Source: Cytobacillus suaedae
GTDB lineage: Bacteria; Bacillota; Bacilli; Bacillales; Bacillaceae_L
Assembly: GCA_014960805.1 (NCBI GenBank)
Contig: CP063163.1
Span: 2,250,001 to 2,314,000, forward strand
Direction: 5' to 3'
DNA length: 64,000 bases
The first letter of the stretch is position 1. Each line of letters starts with the position of its first letter. Under the pieces are notes generated by a model, which had not been told where the DNA came from, did not search any database, and was given only the letters and a program-made list of their open reading frames with translations. Below are positions 26,755 to 35,410 of the stretch, piece by piece. Made by a program: the position numbers and the translations under genes.

Positions 26755-29700
26755 TCATGACAAGCATAATCCTACTTTTAAATCCTCAATCAAAACATAT
26801 TTCATTCCAGTTTGTGATCCAAAGGTGAAATCATTAACCAATAGATTACTTCGCAGTAGCTTTTCATTACATATCACTACATCTCTTACTTGGTCATTAC
26901 CATCTATTATTACATCCACTCTTTTTTCAACGGGTAAATTTAGTTCTTTTCTATAGCTTTGAACTGCCCGAATTAATTCCCTAGCAAGGCCTTCCTTCTT
27001 TAACTCTTGAGTAATAGTGGTATTTAAAACAACAGTATATTCTTTATTTGAAGCTAAAACCATGTTTTCCTCCGTCCCCTTCTCAACAAGTATATCTACT
27101 AAATCTACTCTTGTTGAGGTTGCTCCATCTGTTGAATCAACCACTATATGACCTTCTTTTACGACTTTTAAAGCCTGGTTTGAATCTAACTTTTGGAGAA
27201 AGTTGTTAACGTAAGTCGTTTGCTTTCCTAACTTAGGTCCTGCTGTTGGGAAGTTAAGTTTAAGAGAATACGTAATTACACCTGGTTGAGGGTTTAAAAC
27301 AACTTTTTTCACATTAACTTCTTCTTGTATAATGCTTTCATAGTTAGTAAGGAATTCTAAGTTTTTTTCATCATTTGATAAAATTACTAATCTTGAAAGT
27401 GGTTGTTTTGTTTTGATTCCAGTTGTATTTCGAATTGAACGGGAAAGTTCAACCACCTGAAGAACAGTGTTCATTTCATTTTCAAGATCTACGTCTATTA
27501 GTTGTTCATTTACTAATGGATAGTCAGATAAATGGACACTATCTCCTTTTAAATTTGTATAGATATCTTCAGCAATAAATGGAGTGAAAGGTGCTATTAA
27601 TTGACTAACCTTCACTTGTACCTCGTACAAGGTATGATACGCAGCAAGCTTATCTTCGCTCATCCCTTCACTCCAAAACCTATCTCTAGACCTTCGGATA
27701 TACCAATTACTCAGTTCATCTACGAAATTGACTAACTCACGAGCTGCATTTGTAAAATCATATTTTTCAAGATTTTCACGGACTTCTTTAATGACAGAAT
27801 TTAGCCTAGATAATACCCATTTGTCTAGAACAGATTTAGTTCCTTTATCATGGACTGTTGGGTCAAATTTATCAATAGTGGCATATAACGTGAAGAATGA
27901 ATGGATATTAACCAATGTGTCAACAAGCTTTGACTTTGCTTGATTCACAACTTGCTTTGAGAACTTCTTATTATTCCACGGTGCACTATCTGATAGCAGA
28001 GCCCACCTTAGAGCGTCAGCTCCGTATTTTTCTACTAACTCAATTGGGTTTATAACATTCCCTTTACTTTTGGACATCTTTCGGCCATTTTCATCTAGAA
28101 TATGACCAAGTGATAGCACCCTCTTGTATGGGGCTTCTCCTGTAAAAAGAGAGGATACAGCTAGTAAACTATAGAACCAACCTCTTGTTTGGTCAACGCC
28201 TTCTGCAATGATATCCGCTGGAAACTGTTGTTCAAATAAATCTTTATTTTCAAATGGATAGTGATACTGGGCAAACGGCATAGAGCCACTGTCAAACCAA
28301 ACATCGATAACTTCTTTGGTACGTGTCATATCATCTCCACAGCAGGAACAGGTTAAGGTAACATTGTCGACATAGGGCTTATGCAATTCAATATCAATAG
28401 GTACTTCACCTTTTGCATGAAGTCTCATATCTTCAACACTGTTTGGAGCATATTGATGGTGACATGAACGACATACCCAGATATTTAATGGCGTTCCCCA
28501 ATATCGATTTCGACCAAGGTTCCAGTCCACCATATTGTCCAAGAAGTTCCCAAAACGTCCATCTTTCATATGGTCTGGATGCCAGTGAACGGAATCATTA
28601 TTTCTCTTCATCACATCTTTGATAGCTGTTGTCTTAACAAACCAACCTTCCATAGCGTAATAAAGCAATGGAGAATCACACCGCCAGCAATGTGGGTAAC
28701 TATGTTCATACTTTTCTTTGTCATACAATAATCCTTTGTTCGAAAGCATTTTAATAATATCAACATCACAGTCTTTTACAAATCGTCCTGCAAGCCCCTC
28801 AACCTCTTCGTTATAACAACCTGCACCATCTACAACGTTTATAAAGTCAAAGCCATTTTCTGCTATAACTTGGTAATCATCTTCACCATATGCTGGTGCT
28901 AAATGAACGATTCCAGTTCCACTATTGTTTGTAATAAAATCACCATGAACCACTTTGTGACCTTTAGTAATCTGAACATATGGGAAAGGAGGTGTATATT
29001 CTAGCCCAATCATTTCTTCTCCTTTATGAGTACTTAGGAGTGAATATTCACCTTTCATTACATCACTTAAACGTTCTTCCAACACAACATACACTTCATT
29101 ACTTTGTAATACTTTTACATAGTTCAATTCAGAATGTACTGCTAACGCAACATTTGCAGGTAATGTCCAAGGTGTTGTAGTCCAACCTAAGATATACTCG
29201 TTTTCACTCCCCACAATTTTAAATTTTGCAGTAACGGATAAGTCCTTAACATCCTTATACCCTTGCGCTACTTCATGTGAACTTAATGAAGTTTGGCAGC
29301 TAGGACAATACGGTGTGACTTTATGGCCTTTATATAACAACCCTTTCTTATGAATGGTTGATAAGATATACCACACACTTTCAATGTATTTGTTATCTAA
29401 CGTGATATATGGATCATCCATATCTACCCAATATCCAATCGACTCGGTAAATTTTCTCCATTGTTTTTCATACTCAAATACACTTTCTTTACACTTTTCA
29501 ATAAACTTCTCTACTCCATATTCTTCAACTTCTTTTTTCCCTGAGATTCCTAATTCCCTTTCAACTCCCAGTTCAACAGGGAGGCCATGAGTATCCCATC
29601 CAGCTTTTCTCTTAACTTGATATCCACTCATTGTTTTGTAACGGGCAACAAAATCCTTTATGACTCTTCCAAGGACATGCCCCGCATGTGGTAAACCATT

Positions 29701-29847
29701 TGCGGTAGGTGGTCCTTCATAAAATACAAATGATTCTTTTCCTTCTCTTCTAGAGATTGATTGTTCAAACACTCTTTGTTGAATCCACGTCTCATGAATA
29801 CGCTTTTCCCTTTCCCTTGGTTTTTCATTAACATTTACTCTTTTCAT
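26755..29847 (-). CDS. ileS: Isoleucyl-tRNA synthetase, long eukaryote-like (type 2) form
   Basis: 1030 aa, about 110 longer than the standard bacterial IleRS. It charges tRNA-Ile with isoleucine and edits valine. Seen: HIGH-type motif PHAGH (53-57), [13 protein letters not shown] (about 80-92), the editing domain with [12 protein letters not shown], zinc-type CPSC and CRSC...CSCC pairs, KMSKSKGN near residue 590, and an anticodon-binding C-terminus. The wording around HAGH and [14 protein letters not shown] matches the eukaryotic-like IleRS2 type, which is known to be less sensitive to mupirocin. AGGAGTGA lies 7 bases before ATG 29847. Expression is controlled by the T-box leader upstream. 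A second, housekeeping ileS may exist elsewhere. Confidence 0.95.
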   Translation of the reverse strand: MKRVNVNEKPREREKRIHETWIQQRVFEQSISRREGKESFVFYEGPPTANGLPHAGHVLGRVIKDFVARYKTMSGYQVKRKAGWDTHGLPVELGVERELGISGKKEVEEYGVEKFIEKCKESVFEYEKQWRKFTESIGYWVDMDDPYITLDNKYIESVWYILSTIHKKGLLYKGHKVTPYCPSCQTSLSSHEVAQGYKDVKDLSVTAKFKIVGSENEYILGWTTTPWTLPANVALAVHSELNYVKVLQSNEVYVVLEERLSDVMKGEYSLLSTHKGEEMIGLEYTPPFPYVQITKGHKVVHGDFITNNSGTGIVHLAPAYGEDDYQVIAENGFDFINVVDGAGCYNEEVEGLAGRFVKDCDVDIIKMLSNKGLLYDKEKYEHSYPHCWRCDSPLLYYAMEGWFVKTTAIKDVMKRNNDSVHWHPDHMKDGRFGNFLDNMVDWNLGRNRYWGTPLNIWVCRSCHHQYAPNSVEDMRLHAKGEVPIDIELHKPYVDNVTLTCSCCGDDMTRTKEVIDVWFDSGSMPFAQYHYPFENKDLFEQQFPADIIAEGVDQTRGWFYSLLAVSSLFTGEAPYKRVLSLGHILDENGRKMSKSKGNVINPIELVEKYGADALRWALLSDSAPWNNKKFSKQVVNQAKSKLVDTLVNIHSFFTLYATIDKFDPTVHDKGTKSVLDKWVLSRLNSVIKEVRENLEKYDFTNAARELVNFVDELSNWYIRRSRDRFWSEGMSEDKLAAYHTLYEVQVKVSQLIAPFTPFIAEDIYTNLKGDSVHLSDYPLVNEQLIDVDLENEMNTVLQVVELSRSIRNTTGIKTKQPLSRLVILSNDEKNLEFLTNYESIIQEEVNVKKVVLNPQPGVITYSLKLNFPTAGPKLGKQTTYVNNFLQKLDSNQALKVVKEGHIVVDSTDGATSTRVDLVDILVEKGTEENMVLASNKEYTVVLNTTITQELKKEGLARELIRAVQSYRKELNLPVEKRVDVIIDGNDQVRDVVICNEKLLRSNLLVNDFTFGSQTGMKYVLIEDLKVGLCLS

Positions 29848-29880
29848 TTTCTTTCACTCCTAAGAATTATTAAGAAATAA

Positions 29881-30168
29881 AAAAAACTCGCCCTTATAAT
29901 TAAGGACGAGTTTTATCTCGCGTTACCACCTTACTTCTACAATCTATAACTACAGTTATATAGATTTATAGCGCTCATGCTACGTACAATCATACGTGCT
30001 CCTTTTAACGGTAGAATCCCGTCAAAGCTTACTCATTTCAGCTTTGCTTCTCGGAGAGGATTTTCAATATGGTCTGAACATTGACTTTCACCAGGCGTCA
30101 ACTCTCTGTGAATCAGATGGCATATTTACTCTTTCTCGTCAACGAATTTCAATAATCGAAATAATTGT
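29881..30168 (-). promoter_or_regulatory. tRNA-Ile T-box riboswitch of ileS
   Basis: Minus-strand leader of about 290 bases. The T-box AAGGTGGTAACGCG is at 29932-29919, with UGGU able to pair with the ACCA end of tRNA-Ile. The terminator stem ACTCG-CCTTA...TAAGG-CGAGT is at 29911-29886 with eight Ts. Stem I has AGTA on its 5' side, ATATG/CATAT and TCTGA/TCAGA helices, and GAAA followed by ATC at 30061-30059, the probable Ile specifier. Uncharged tRNA would favour the antiterminator and turn ileS on. Confidence 0.93.
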
Positions 30169-30175
30169 TAAAATA

Positions 30176-30204
30176 AGGATATGCAAAACTTTACTGTGTG
30201 TCAA
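30176..30204 (-). promoter_or_regulatory. Promoter of the ileS T-box transcript
   Basis: TTGACA, 17 bases, TATCCT on the minus strand. The predicted start lies just before the T-box stem I. Confidence 0.75.
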
Positions 30205-30330
30205 CAGTTTTATTAAAGTCTCTGCAAAATAAGGGTACATAAACAGTTTTTATGAGCCCTCGATTCTATGAAATCTGCGAACTAAAGGTACATACACAGC
30301 TATAAGCCCACCAATCTAATAGACATCTCT

Positions 30331-30488
30331 TTCGACAATTACCACACGATTTTGCTGAATCAGATTTTACCTAAAACTCGACAACCTTCGCTCTTCTGTC
30401 GAATGAAGGGTATGTCATACGACAGAATATTCACACTTGTCGAAATGTCAAACTTGTGTATTCGACAAAGTCTACCTCGTTTGTCGAG
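30331..30488. promoter_or_regulatory. Cluster of Spo0A-box (0A-box) matches
   Basis: Four TGTCGAA cores occur at 30331-30338 (-), 30395-30403 (+), 30436-30444 (+) and 30461-30469 (-; full TTTGTCGAA). Two TTGTCGAG variants lie at 30377-30384 (-) and 30480-30488 (+). The core of the Spo0A-P binding site is TGTCGAA. The last box is about 10 bases before the -35 of the SnoaL-like gene. Function is inferred; a dispersed repeat is the alternative. Confidence 0.5.
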
Positions 30489-30498
30489 CTAGGTTCCA

Positions 30499-30527
30499 TT
30501 GACACAACCGTATCTATCACTTACACT
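30499..30527 (+). promoter_or_regulatory. Predicted promoter of the SnoaL-like gene
   Basis: TTGACA, 17 bases, TACACT, directly after the cluster of 0A-box matches. It would give a leader of about 45 bases. Confidence 0.55.
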
Positions 30528-30579
30528 TCTGTTAATTATTCTATAACACTATAATTCGTAATATGAAAGGATGAGTGAA

Positions 30580-30978
30580 ATGAGTACGGAACAACAACTA
30601 GTATCGACCTTTTCGCTTAAAGAAATAGCAGTGTCTTTTCTTAAGCTCGTAGCATCAGGTAAAGTACGCCAAGCATATGAGAAATACATAACAGATGACT
30701 TTAAACACCATAATCCCTATTTCAAAGGTGATGCGAAATCTCTTATGCTCGCGATGGAAGAGGATGCAGCTCAAAACCCACATAAGGAACTTGAGGCTAA
30801 ACAGGTTATTCAAGAAAATGAGACAGTTACGGTATTCTCCCATGTGAAGCAGAATCCAGGTGACCTTGGTTTTGCACTCGTACATATCTTTCGATTCCAA
30901 GATGATAAGATAGTTGAAATATGGGATATTGGCCAAGCAATCCCAGAGAATTCACCTAATGAAAACGGAATGTTCTAA
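30580..30978 (+). CDS. SnoaL-like / NTF2-fold protein
   Basis: 132 aa. The alpha+beta cone-fold pattern of the SnoaL/NTF2 group is visible: FLKLVASGKVRQAYEKYITDDFKHHNPYF (about 17-45), then VFSHVKQNPGDLGFALVHIFRFQDDKIVEIWDIGQ (about 86-120). Members are small pocket proteins, some of them polyketide cyclases or isomerases, many without known activity. ATG 30580 is preferred over ATG 30571 because AAAGG is too close to the first. The gene stands alone behind a group of 0A-box matches. Confidence 0.8.
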   Translation: MSTEQQLVSTFSLKEIAVSFLKLVASGKVRQAYEKYITDDFKHHNPYFKGDAKSLMLAMEEDAAQNPHKELEAKQVIQENETVTVFSHVKQNPGDLGFALVHIFRFQDDKIVEIWDIGQAIPENSPNENGMF

Positions 30979-31046
30979 TTGCATCAAATAAAACTAATAC
31001 TTCCCTTCGCTCATCCGAGGGGACTTCCTCTATTTCTTCAAAAAAA

Positions 31047-31071
31047 GGCACCAACCATAATGGCTAGCACC
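31047..31071 (-). terminator. Probable terminator downstream of the ABM-domain gene
   Basis: GGTGCTAGCC / GGTTGGTGCC with several G-T pairs, followed by TTTTTTT on the minus strand. It is similar in layout to the ileS terminator. Confidence 0.5.
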
Positions 31072-31204
31072 AACCAACTATACATTTTCAAAATCCATCA
31101 AACCAGACCATAATCCTTATCGTTCTAGATTTAATTTATGGGTCTCAATTGATTCATCCTTTTTAATACCTTCTGTTTTAAAAACAAATTGAACAAGATG
31201 GAGT

Positions 31205-31510
31205 TTAAATACCCTTCCCACCCATTGTTTTTAGAGTGCTGATTTTCTCCATTCCAGAAATGATTGGCCTCGCACGAGTTATTAGCGTTTGTGTAGATTC
31301 AAGGGTAAGAGAGGCTTGATGGGCAGTTTCATCACTCCACACTTCATAAACATAGACAGTATTTGGTTCACTGTCAGAAATATTTACAAGATATATCTCG
31401 CATTCATCCAAATCCTTCATAGATTCTGCTGCTTCTAACAAAATATCTACCATTTCATCACGTTTCCCTTCTTGCACCGTAAACTTTCCAAACAAACTAA
31501 ACTTATTCAT
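31205..31510 (-). CDS. Antibiotic-biosynthesis-monooxygenase (ABM) domain protein
   Basis: 101 aa, a single ABM dimeric alpha/beta-barrel domain: FGKFTVQEGKRDEMVDILLEAAESM (7-31) and YVYEVWSDETAHQASL (about 53-68), ending in the common GGKG. Members are small cofactor-free oxygenases (quinol monooxygenase-like) or stress proteins. GGAGGAG lies 6 bases before ATG 31510. It is a single gene, and the substrate is unknown. Confidence 0.85.
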   Translation of the reverse strand: MNKFSLFGKFTVQEGKRDEMVDILLEAAESMKDLDECEIYLVNISDSEPNTVYVYEVWSDETAHQASLTLESTQTLITRARPIISGMEKISTLKTMGGKGI

Positions 31511-31847
31511 AGAAACTCCTCCTGAGTATTGTTCCTTGTAGCTGGGTTAAACATCCAACTAGATACTATTATTATATCTATAATTATAAACTTATATATC
31601 AAAAAAAACGTTCCTCCTAATTCTAGAATTTCCTCCTTCACTTTAAAAAGCAATATCGAATCATTGTACAACTTCGTCACGTTACGAAGATGGTTTAGGG
31701 TATACTATTATAAAATGAGTACTCATTTGGATAAACGAAAAAAATCTCGAACACTTCTTATCTCAAATAGAAAAATCTTAGGGAAGTTAAATTGAATATA
31801 TGTTTATTGTTTCTCAAAAAAATATAGTTTTTAAAAGGAGAAGAAAA
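31511..31847. other. Intergenic region with a possible gene remnant
   Basis: No convincing gene. It contains the perfect inverted repeat ACTTCGT / ACGAAG(A) near 31670-31690 and a 26-codon frame starting at ATG 31716 (MSTHLDKRKKSRTLLISNRK) that sits directly after a TATACT-TATAAA stretch without any ribosome-binding site. The frame looks like the N-terminus of a regulator but stops at once. I treat it as non-coding. Confidence 0.4.
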
Positions 31848-32219
31848 ATGAAACTAGGTGCGTTTTCTGTAAGTTTAAATGTAAAAGATATTCATGCTTC
31901 AAAAGTATTTTACGAGAACCTTGGTTTTCATGTGTTAAGTGGTGATATCAATAAAAACTGGTTAATTATGAAGAATGATGTTTCTGTCATTGGATTATTC
32001 CAAGGGATGTTTGATAAGAACATTCTTACCTTTAATCCTGGATGGAATCAAAATGCAGAAAATCTCGATTCTTTTACGGACATAAGGGAAATCCAAAATC
32101 ATTTAAAAGAAAAAGGAATGAAAATGCTAACTGAAACAGATACAGTCAACGAAGGTCCAGCTCATTTCACAATTGAAGATCCAGATGGCAATCTCATTCT
32201 TGTTGATCAACATCGATAA
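31848..32219 (+). CDS. VOC-family (glyoxalase/bleomycin-resistance fold) protein
   Basis: 123 aa, one VOC module pair: GAFSVSLNVKDIHASKVFYENLGFHV (4-29) and the closing strand HFTIEDPDGNLILVDQHR (about 106-123). The conserved metal-site Glu of the last strand is absent (ILVDQ), so a metal-dependent glyoxalase activity is uncertain. AAAAGGAG is about 7 bases before ATG 31848. It has its own terminator. Confidence 0.85.
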   Translation: MKLGAFSVSLNVKDIHASKVFYENLGFHVLSGDINKNWLIMKNDVSVIGLFQGMFDKNILTFNPGWNQNAENLDSFTDIREIQNHLKEKGMKMLTETDTVNEGPAHFTIEDPDGNLILVDQHR

Positions 32220-32291
32220 TAATTCATTTACAAGGCAAATTAAATAGCTTTTTGAAGTAGTATGATAAGTAATAATACTAAAATTAAAAAC

Positions 32292-32321
32292 AAATTCCAC
32301 ACCATTAACCGTGTGGAATTT
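32292..32321 (+). terminator. Terminator after the VOC gene
   Basis: AAATTCCACAC / GTGTGGAATTT hairpin with an 8-base loop and a T-rich tail on the plus strand. Confidence 0.8.
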
Positions 32322-32449
32322 TTAAATTTCTACAGAACCCTTATCTTTTCAGATTGAGCAAACAGTGCTGTATACTTGATTGATATACAAGCCCACGATA
32401 AAATAGTAGTTTGTGGTAAGGTTCGTATATTTCATCTAGGAGGATCAAA

Positions 32450-33448
32450 ATGAACGTAATTGAGGTTCAAAATTTGCGTAAGGAATTTAAGTCGTATTCA
32501 AGTCGGTCTGGTTTATCCGGGGCTTTTCGTGACTTGTTTACACGTAATTATAAAGTGCTTGCTGCTGTTGATAATGTTTCTTTAACAATACAGCAAGGTG
32601 AGATGGTCGGTTATATTGGAGAAAATGGTGCTGGAAAGTCAACTACTATTAAGATGTTAACTGGCATCCTAACACCAACTGCAGGATCGATTACTGTAAA
32701 TGGGATGAATCCACATAAGCAACGTGAAGAATTTGTTCAAACGATTGGGGTCGTATTTGGTCAGCGTTCTCAGCTATGGTGGGATATTGCTGTACAGGAA
32801 TCGTTTAGATTGTTAAAAAAGGTTTACCGTGTATCGGATGAAGATTATAACAGACATATGGGCCATGTGATTGAAACGTTAGAAATTGGACCTTTATTAG
32901 ATAAGCCTGTTCGAAAACTTTCTCTTGGCCAAAGGATGCGCTGTGAGTTAGCTGCTGCTCTTATTCACAATCCTCCCCTTCTCTTTTTGGACGAGCCTAC
33001 GATTGGGTTAGATGTATTAGTTAAGTTAAAGATTCGTAAGTTTTTAAAAGAAATAAATGAGCAGTATAAAACTACGATTCTATTAACAACTCATGACTTA
33101 ACCGATATCGAGGCACTTTGTGAACGAGTTGTGTTATTAGATGAAGGAAAAATCATATATGACGGTAAGCTTAATCAACTTCAAGCTCAAGCAGTTGAAG
33201 GTAAACAAGTTGAATTTGAGTTTCTGAAAGTCATAACAAATGGTGACCTTCCAACTATACCAAATGTAACTTGGGAACAAAAAGACGCGACCACTTGGCT
33301 TGCTTTAGTAAACGGGGATGAGCAACTCGTATCCCAAATCATTAGTGATGTTATTCAAAAGAACCCAATTAAAAATGTTCGAATCAATGAAGTATCGACT
33401 GAAGAGATTGTCCGTAAGATTTATGAAGAAGGAATGGCCCTCTCATGA
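32450..33448 (+). CDS. ABC exporter ATP-binding protein
   Basis: 332 aa with Walker A GENGAGKST (57-65), signature LSLGQ, Walker B with LLFLDEPTIGLD and an H-loop TTHD. The WWDIAVQES stretch and the roughly 90-residue C-terminal extension are typical of ATPases serving DUF990-type ABC-2 permeases. AGGAGG precedes ATG 32450. It overlaps the next permease gene by 4 bases (ATGA). The cluster is a drug-, lipid- or metabolite-export ABC system of unknown substrate. Confidence 0.9.
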   Translation: MNVIEVQNLRKEFKSYSSRSGLSGAFRDLFTRNYKVLAAVDNVSLTIQQGEMVGYIGENGAGKSTTIKMLTGILTPTAGSITVNGMNPHKQREEFVQTIGVVFGQRSQLWWDIAVQESFRLLKKVYRVSDEDYNRHMGHVIETLEIGPLLDKPVRKLSLGQRMRCELAAALIHNPPLLFLDEPTIGLDVLVKLKIRKFLKEINEQYKTTILLTTHDLTDIEALCERVVLLDEGKIIYDGKLNQLQAQAVEGKQVEFEFLKVITNGDLPTIPNVTWEQKDATTWLALVNGDEQLVSQIISDVIQKNPIKNVRINEVSTEEIVRKIYEEGMALS

Positions 33449-34236
33449 GTAAATACCTTGAGATGATTCGAATTCGCTTCTTAATGATGCTGGCTTATCG
33501 AACAAACTATTATAGTGGAATTTTAATTTATAGTATTAATATCGGTGCCTATTATTTTTTATGGTCAGCTATTTATGGTGATAAACAAGAAATCCAAGGA
33601 CTGTCTGTTCTCCAAATGACAACGTATGTAGCAGTTGCTTGGATGGCAAGAGCTTTTTACTTTAATAACATTGATCGAGAAATTGCAAATGAAATTAAGG
33701 ATGGGAAAGTTGCAATTGAAATGATTCGTCCTTATAACTATCTGGGGATGAAAACAATGCAAGGACTTGGCGAAGGGATTTTCCGTTTGTTATTTTTCTC
33801 AGTACCAGGGATGTTCATTGTTGCTCTGATTTTTCCAATTAGTTTTTCAGCGAGTTTTTCAACGTGGATGTTCTTCTTTGTTTCACTCGTGTTTAGTTTT
33901 ATTATTAATACTCAAATTAACCTGCTGACTGGAATTATGACATTCTTCTTATTTAATAATACAGGATTAATTAGGGCAAAACGCGTGGTCATCGACTTAT
34001 TCTCAGGTCTATTACTACCCATCTCTTTTTACCCGGTTTGGGCACAATCTGTGATGACGTACTTACCATTTCAGGCAATAAGCTATATCCCTAGTATGAT
34101 TTTTACAGAAGGGTTTGTCGGTCAGGAAATTTTTACAGCAGTGATGCTGCAAGCTGTTTGGGCATTTATCCTACTCATTCCGATTCGAATGTTATGGTCA
34201 CTAGCAAAAAAACAATTAATTGTACAAGGAGGCTAA
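33445..34236 (+). CDS. ABC-2 type permease (DUF990-like), first subunit
   Basis: 263 aa with six hydrophobic segments. The cytoplasmic loop NNIDREIANEIKDGKVAIEMIRPYNYLGMK (about 72-100) is characteristic of this permease group. It is translationally coupled to the ATPase through an ATGA overlap and is followed after 1 base by the second permease. It likely forms a heterodimeric channel. Confidence 0.87.
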   Translation: MSKYLEMIRIRFLMMLAYRTNYYSGILIYSINIGAYYFLWSAIYGDKQEIQGLSVLQMTTYVAVAWMARAFYFNNIDREIANEIKDGKVAIEMIRPYNYLGMKTMQGLGEGIFRLLFFSVPGMFIVALIFPISFSASFSTWMFFFVSLVFSFIINTQINLLTGIMTFFLFNNTGLIRAKRVVIDLFSGLLLPISFYPVWAQSVMTYLPFQAISYIPSMIFTEGFVGQEIFTAVMLQAVWAFILLIPIRMLWSLAKKQLIVQGG

Positions 34237-34237
34237 T

Positions 34238-35023
34238 ATGTTTTACGTGTCAATGTTTTTTCAATATGCCTCTCAATATTTAAAAACAAGATTAACATAT
34301 CGTGTTGATACGGTTGTCGAAATCCTATCAGACTTTTTATTTCAAGCAGTAAACTTAATTTTCATTTTAGTCGTATTTGGTCATACCTCCTTCCTAAGTG
34401 GTTGGAGTCGTGATGAGATTATCTTTATTTATGGATTCTTCCTAGTTCCCTATGCTTTATTTTCATCCTTTTTTAACATTTGGGACTTTAATGATCGCTA
34501 TATTGTAAAAGGTGAAATGGACCGAGTGCTAACTCGTCCTATTCATAGTTTATTTCAAATTATTATGGAACGAATGGAGTTAGAGTCGTTATTTGGTGTA
34601 ATTACTGGTTTAGTAATTATGACGTACGCTGGTAATAACTTAGGTTTAACCTTCGCTTGGTATGATCTGTTTATTTTTGTAGCTATGGTAATTGGCGGTG
34701 CATTTATTTATGCTGGTATCTTTATCTCCATTGCTACAATAGGATTTTGGTCTGATAGCAGAACTGACATCATGCCAATGATGTACAACATCGGAAACTA
34801 TGGCCGGTATCCAGTTGATATTTATCACAAGGTGATACGTTTTGTGCTAACATGGATCTTACCTTTTGCCTTTGTCGGGGTGTATCCCGCTGCCTATTTC
34901 TTAGGAAGAGATGAATGGTATATGTATGCGTTTTTAACTCCTGTGATGGGAGTGATCTTCTTGGGAATTGCGATTTTCCTTTGGAATGCTGGTGTTAAAA
35001 AATATCGAGGGGCTGGGAACTAA
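34238..35023 (+). CDS. ABC-2 type permease (DUF990/ABC2_membrane_6), second subunit
   Basis: 261 aa, six hydrophobic segments, with the family loop NDRYIVKGEMDRVLTRPIHSLFQIIMERMELES (about 84-116). Start ATG 34238 is chosen for the AAGGAGG five bases upstream, giving a 1-base gap after the first permease. It completes a three-gene exporter with the ATPase at 32450. Confidence 0.87.
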   Translation: MFYVSMFFQYASQYLKTRLTYRVDTVVEILSDFLFQAVNLIFILVVFGHTSFLSGWSRDEIIFIYGFFLVPYALFSSFFNIWDFNDRYIVKGEMDRVLTRPIHSLFQIIMERMELESLFGVITGLVIMTYAGNNLGLTFAWYDLFIFVAMVIGGAFIYAGIFISIATIGFWSDSRTDIMPMMYNIGNYGRYPVDIYHKVIRFVLTWILPFAFVGVYPAAYFLGRDEWYMYAFLTPVMGVIFLGIAIFLWNAGVKKYRGAGN

Positions 35024-35060
35024 AGTAGTTTTCGCTTCTCTTCTTTGCAGGGGTGAACTT

Positions 35061-35318
35061 ATGATACCTATATCTATAGACGAACTTCTTGAGAGAATGT
35101 CTAAAGAAAACTCTGCATTAAACAAGCAAGACATGAAGAATAGAATTTTGTTTTTTGCAGAGCGTAAGAAAAAAGGAGTTCGTTGCTTATGTGGTCAAAG
35201 TATTTGGGCAATTGGTTCAGCCCTATCCGGGTTTGATATGTGTTTCCAGTGTCTAATGGGAGAAGAAGACAATACACAAGATTTTGAACTGGATATTGTT
35301 TGTGAGACAAACTCTTAA
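35061..35318 (+). CDS. Small putative zinc-ribbon protein
   Basis: 85 aa, family not recognised. Two cysteine pairs, RCLCG (42-45) and MCFQC, are 17 residues apart, the spacing of a zinc ribbon. A helical N-terminus (IDELLERMSKENSALNKQDMKNRILFF) precedes them and an acidic tail follows. GGGGTGA lies 4-5 bases before ATG 35061. It begins 37 bases after the exporter genes and is probably cotranscribed. A terminator overlaps its stop codon. Confidence 0.65.
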   Translation: MIPISIDELLERMSKENSALNKQDMKNRILFFAERKKKGVRCLCGQSIWAIGSALSGFDMCFQCLMGEEDNTQDFELDIVCETNS

Positions 35319-35329
35319 CATGAGTTTGT
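35307..35329 (+). terminator. Terminator of the exporter/zinc-ribbon operon
   Basis: ACAAACTC / GAGTTTGT stem followed by TTTTTTT. The stem includes the stop codon of the zinc-ribbon gene. Confidence 0.85.
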
Positions 35330-35345
35330 TTTTTTATGCAAAAAA

Positions 35346-35372
35346 GGAGTAACTCCAAATTCTAGTTACTCC
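35346..35372 (-). terminator. Terminator of the sigma/anti-sigma fusion gene
   Basis: GGAGTAACT / AGTTACTCC stem, then TTTTTTGC on the minus strand. It lies back to back with the plus-strand terminator of the exporter operon. Confidence 0.85.
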
Positions 35373-35410
35373 CTCATCATTAATGTTTAGATAAGTTAGG
35401 ATAGTTTTTC

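Noticed and set aside
30395-30425. CTGTCG...CGACAG inverted repeat inside the 0A-box region read as a terminator
   Set aside because: No T-run on either side and no gene ending there; it is better seen as part of the box cluster.
31117-31210. Minus-strand open stretch after the ABM gene (FVFKTEGIKKDESIETHKLNLER)
   Set aside because: It looks protein-like but has no start or RBS and lies in another frame from the ABM gene, which already ends in its normal GGKG tail. Too short to call a remnant with confidence.
31529-31795. 88-codon plus-strand frame before the VOC gene
   Set aside because: Low-complexity Ile/Asn/Lys composition, no RBS, no recognisable domain.
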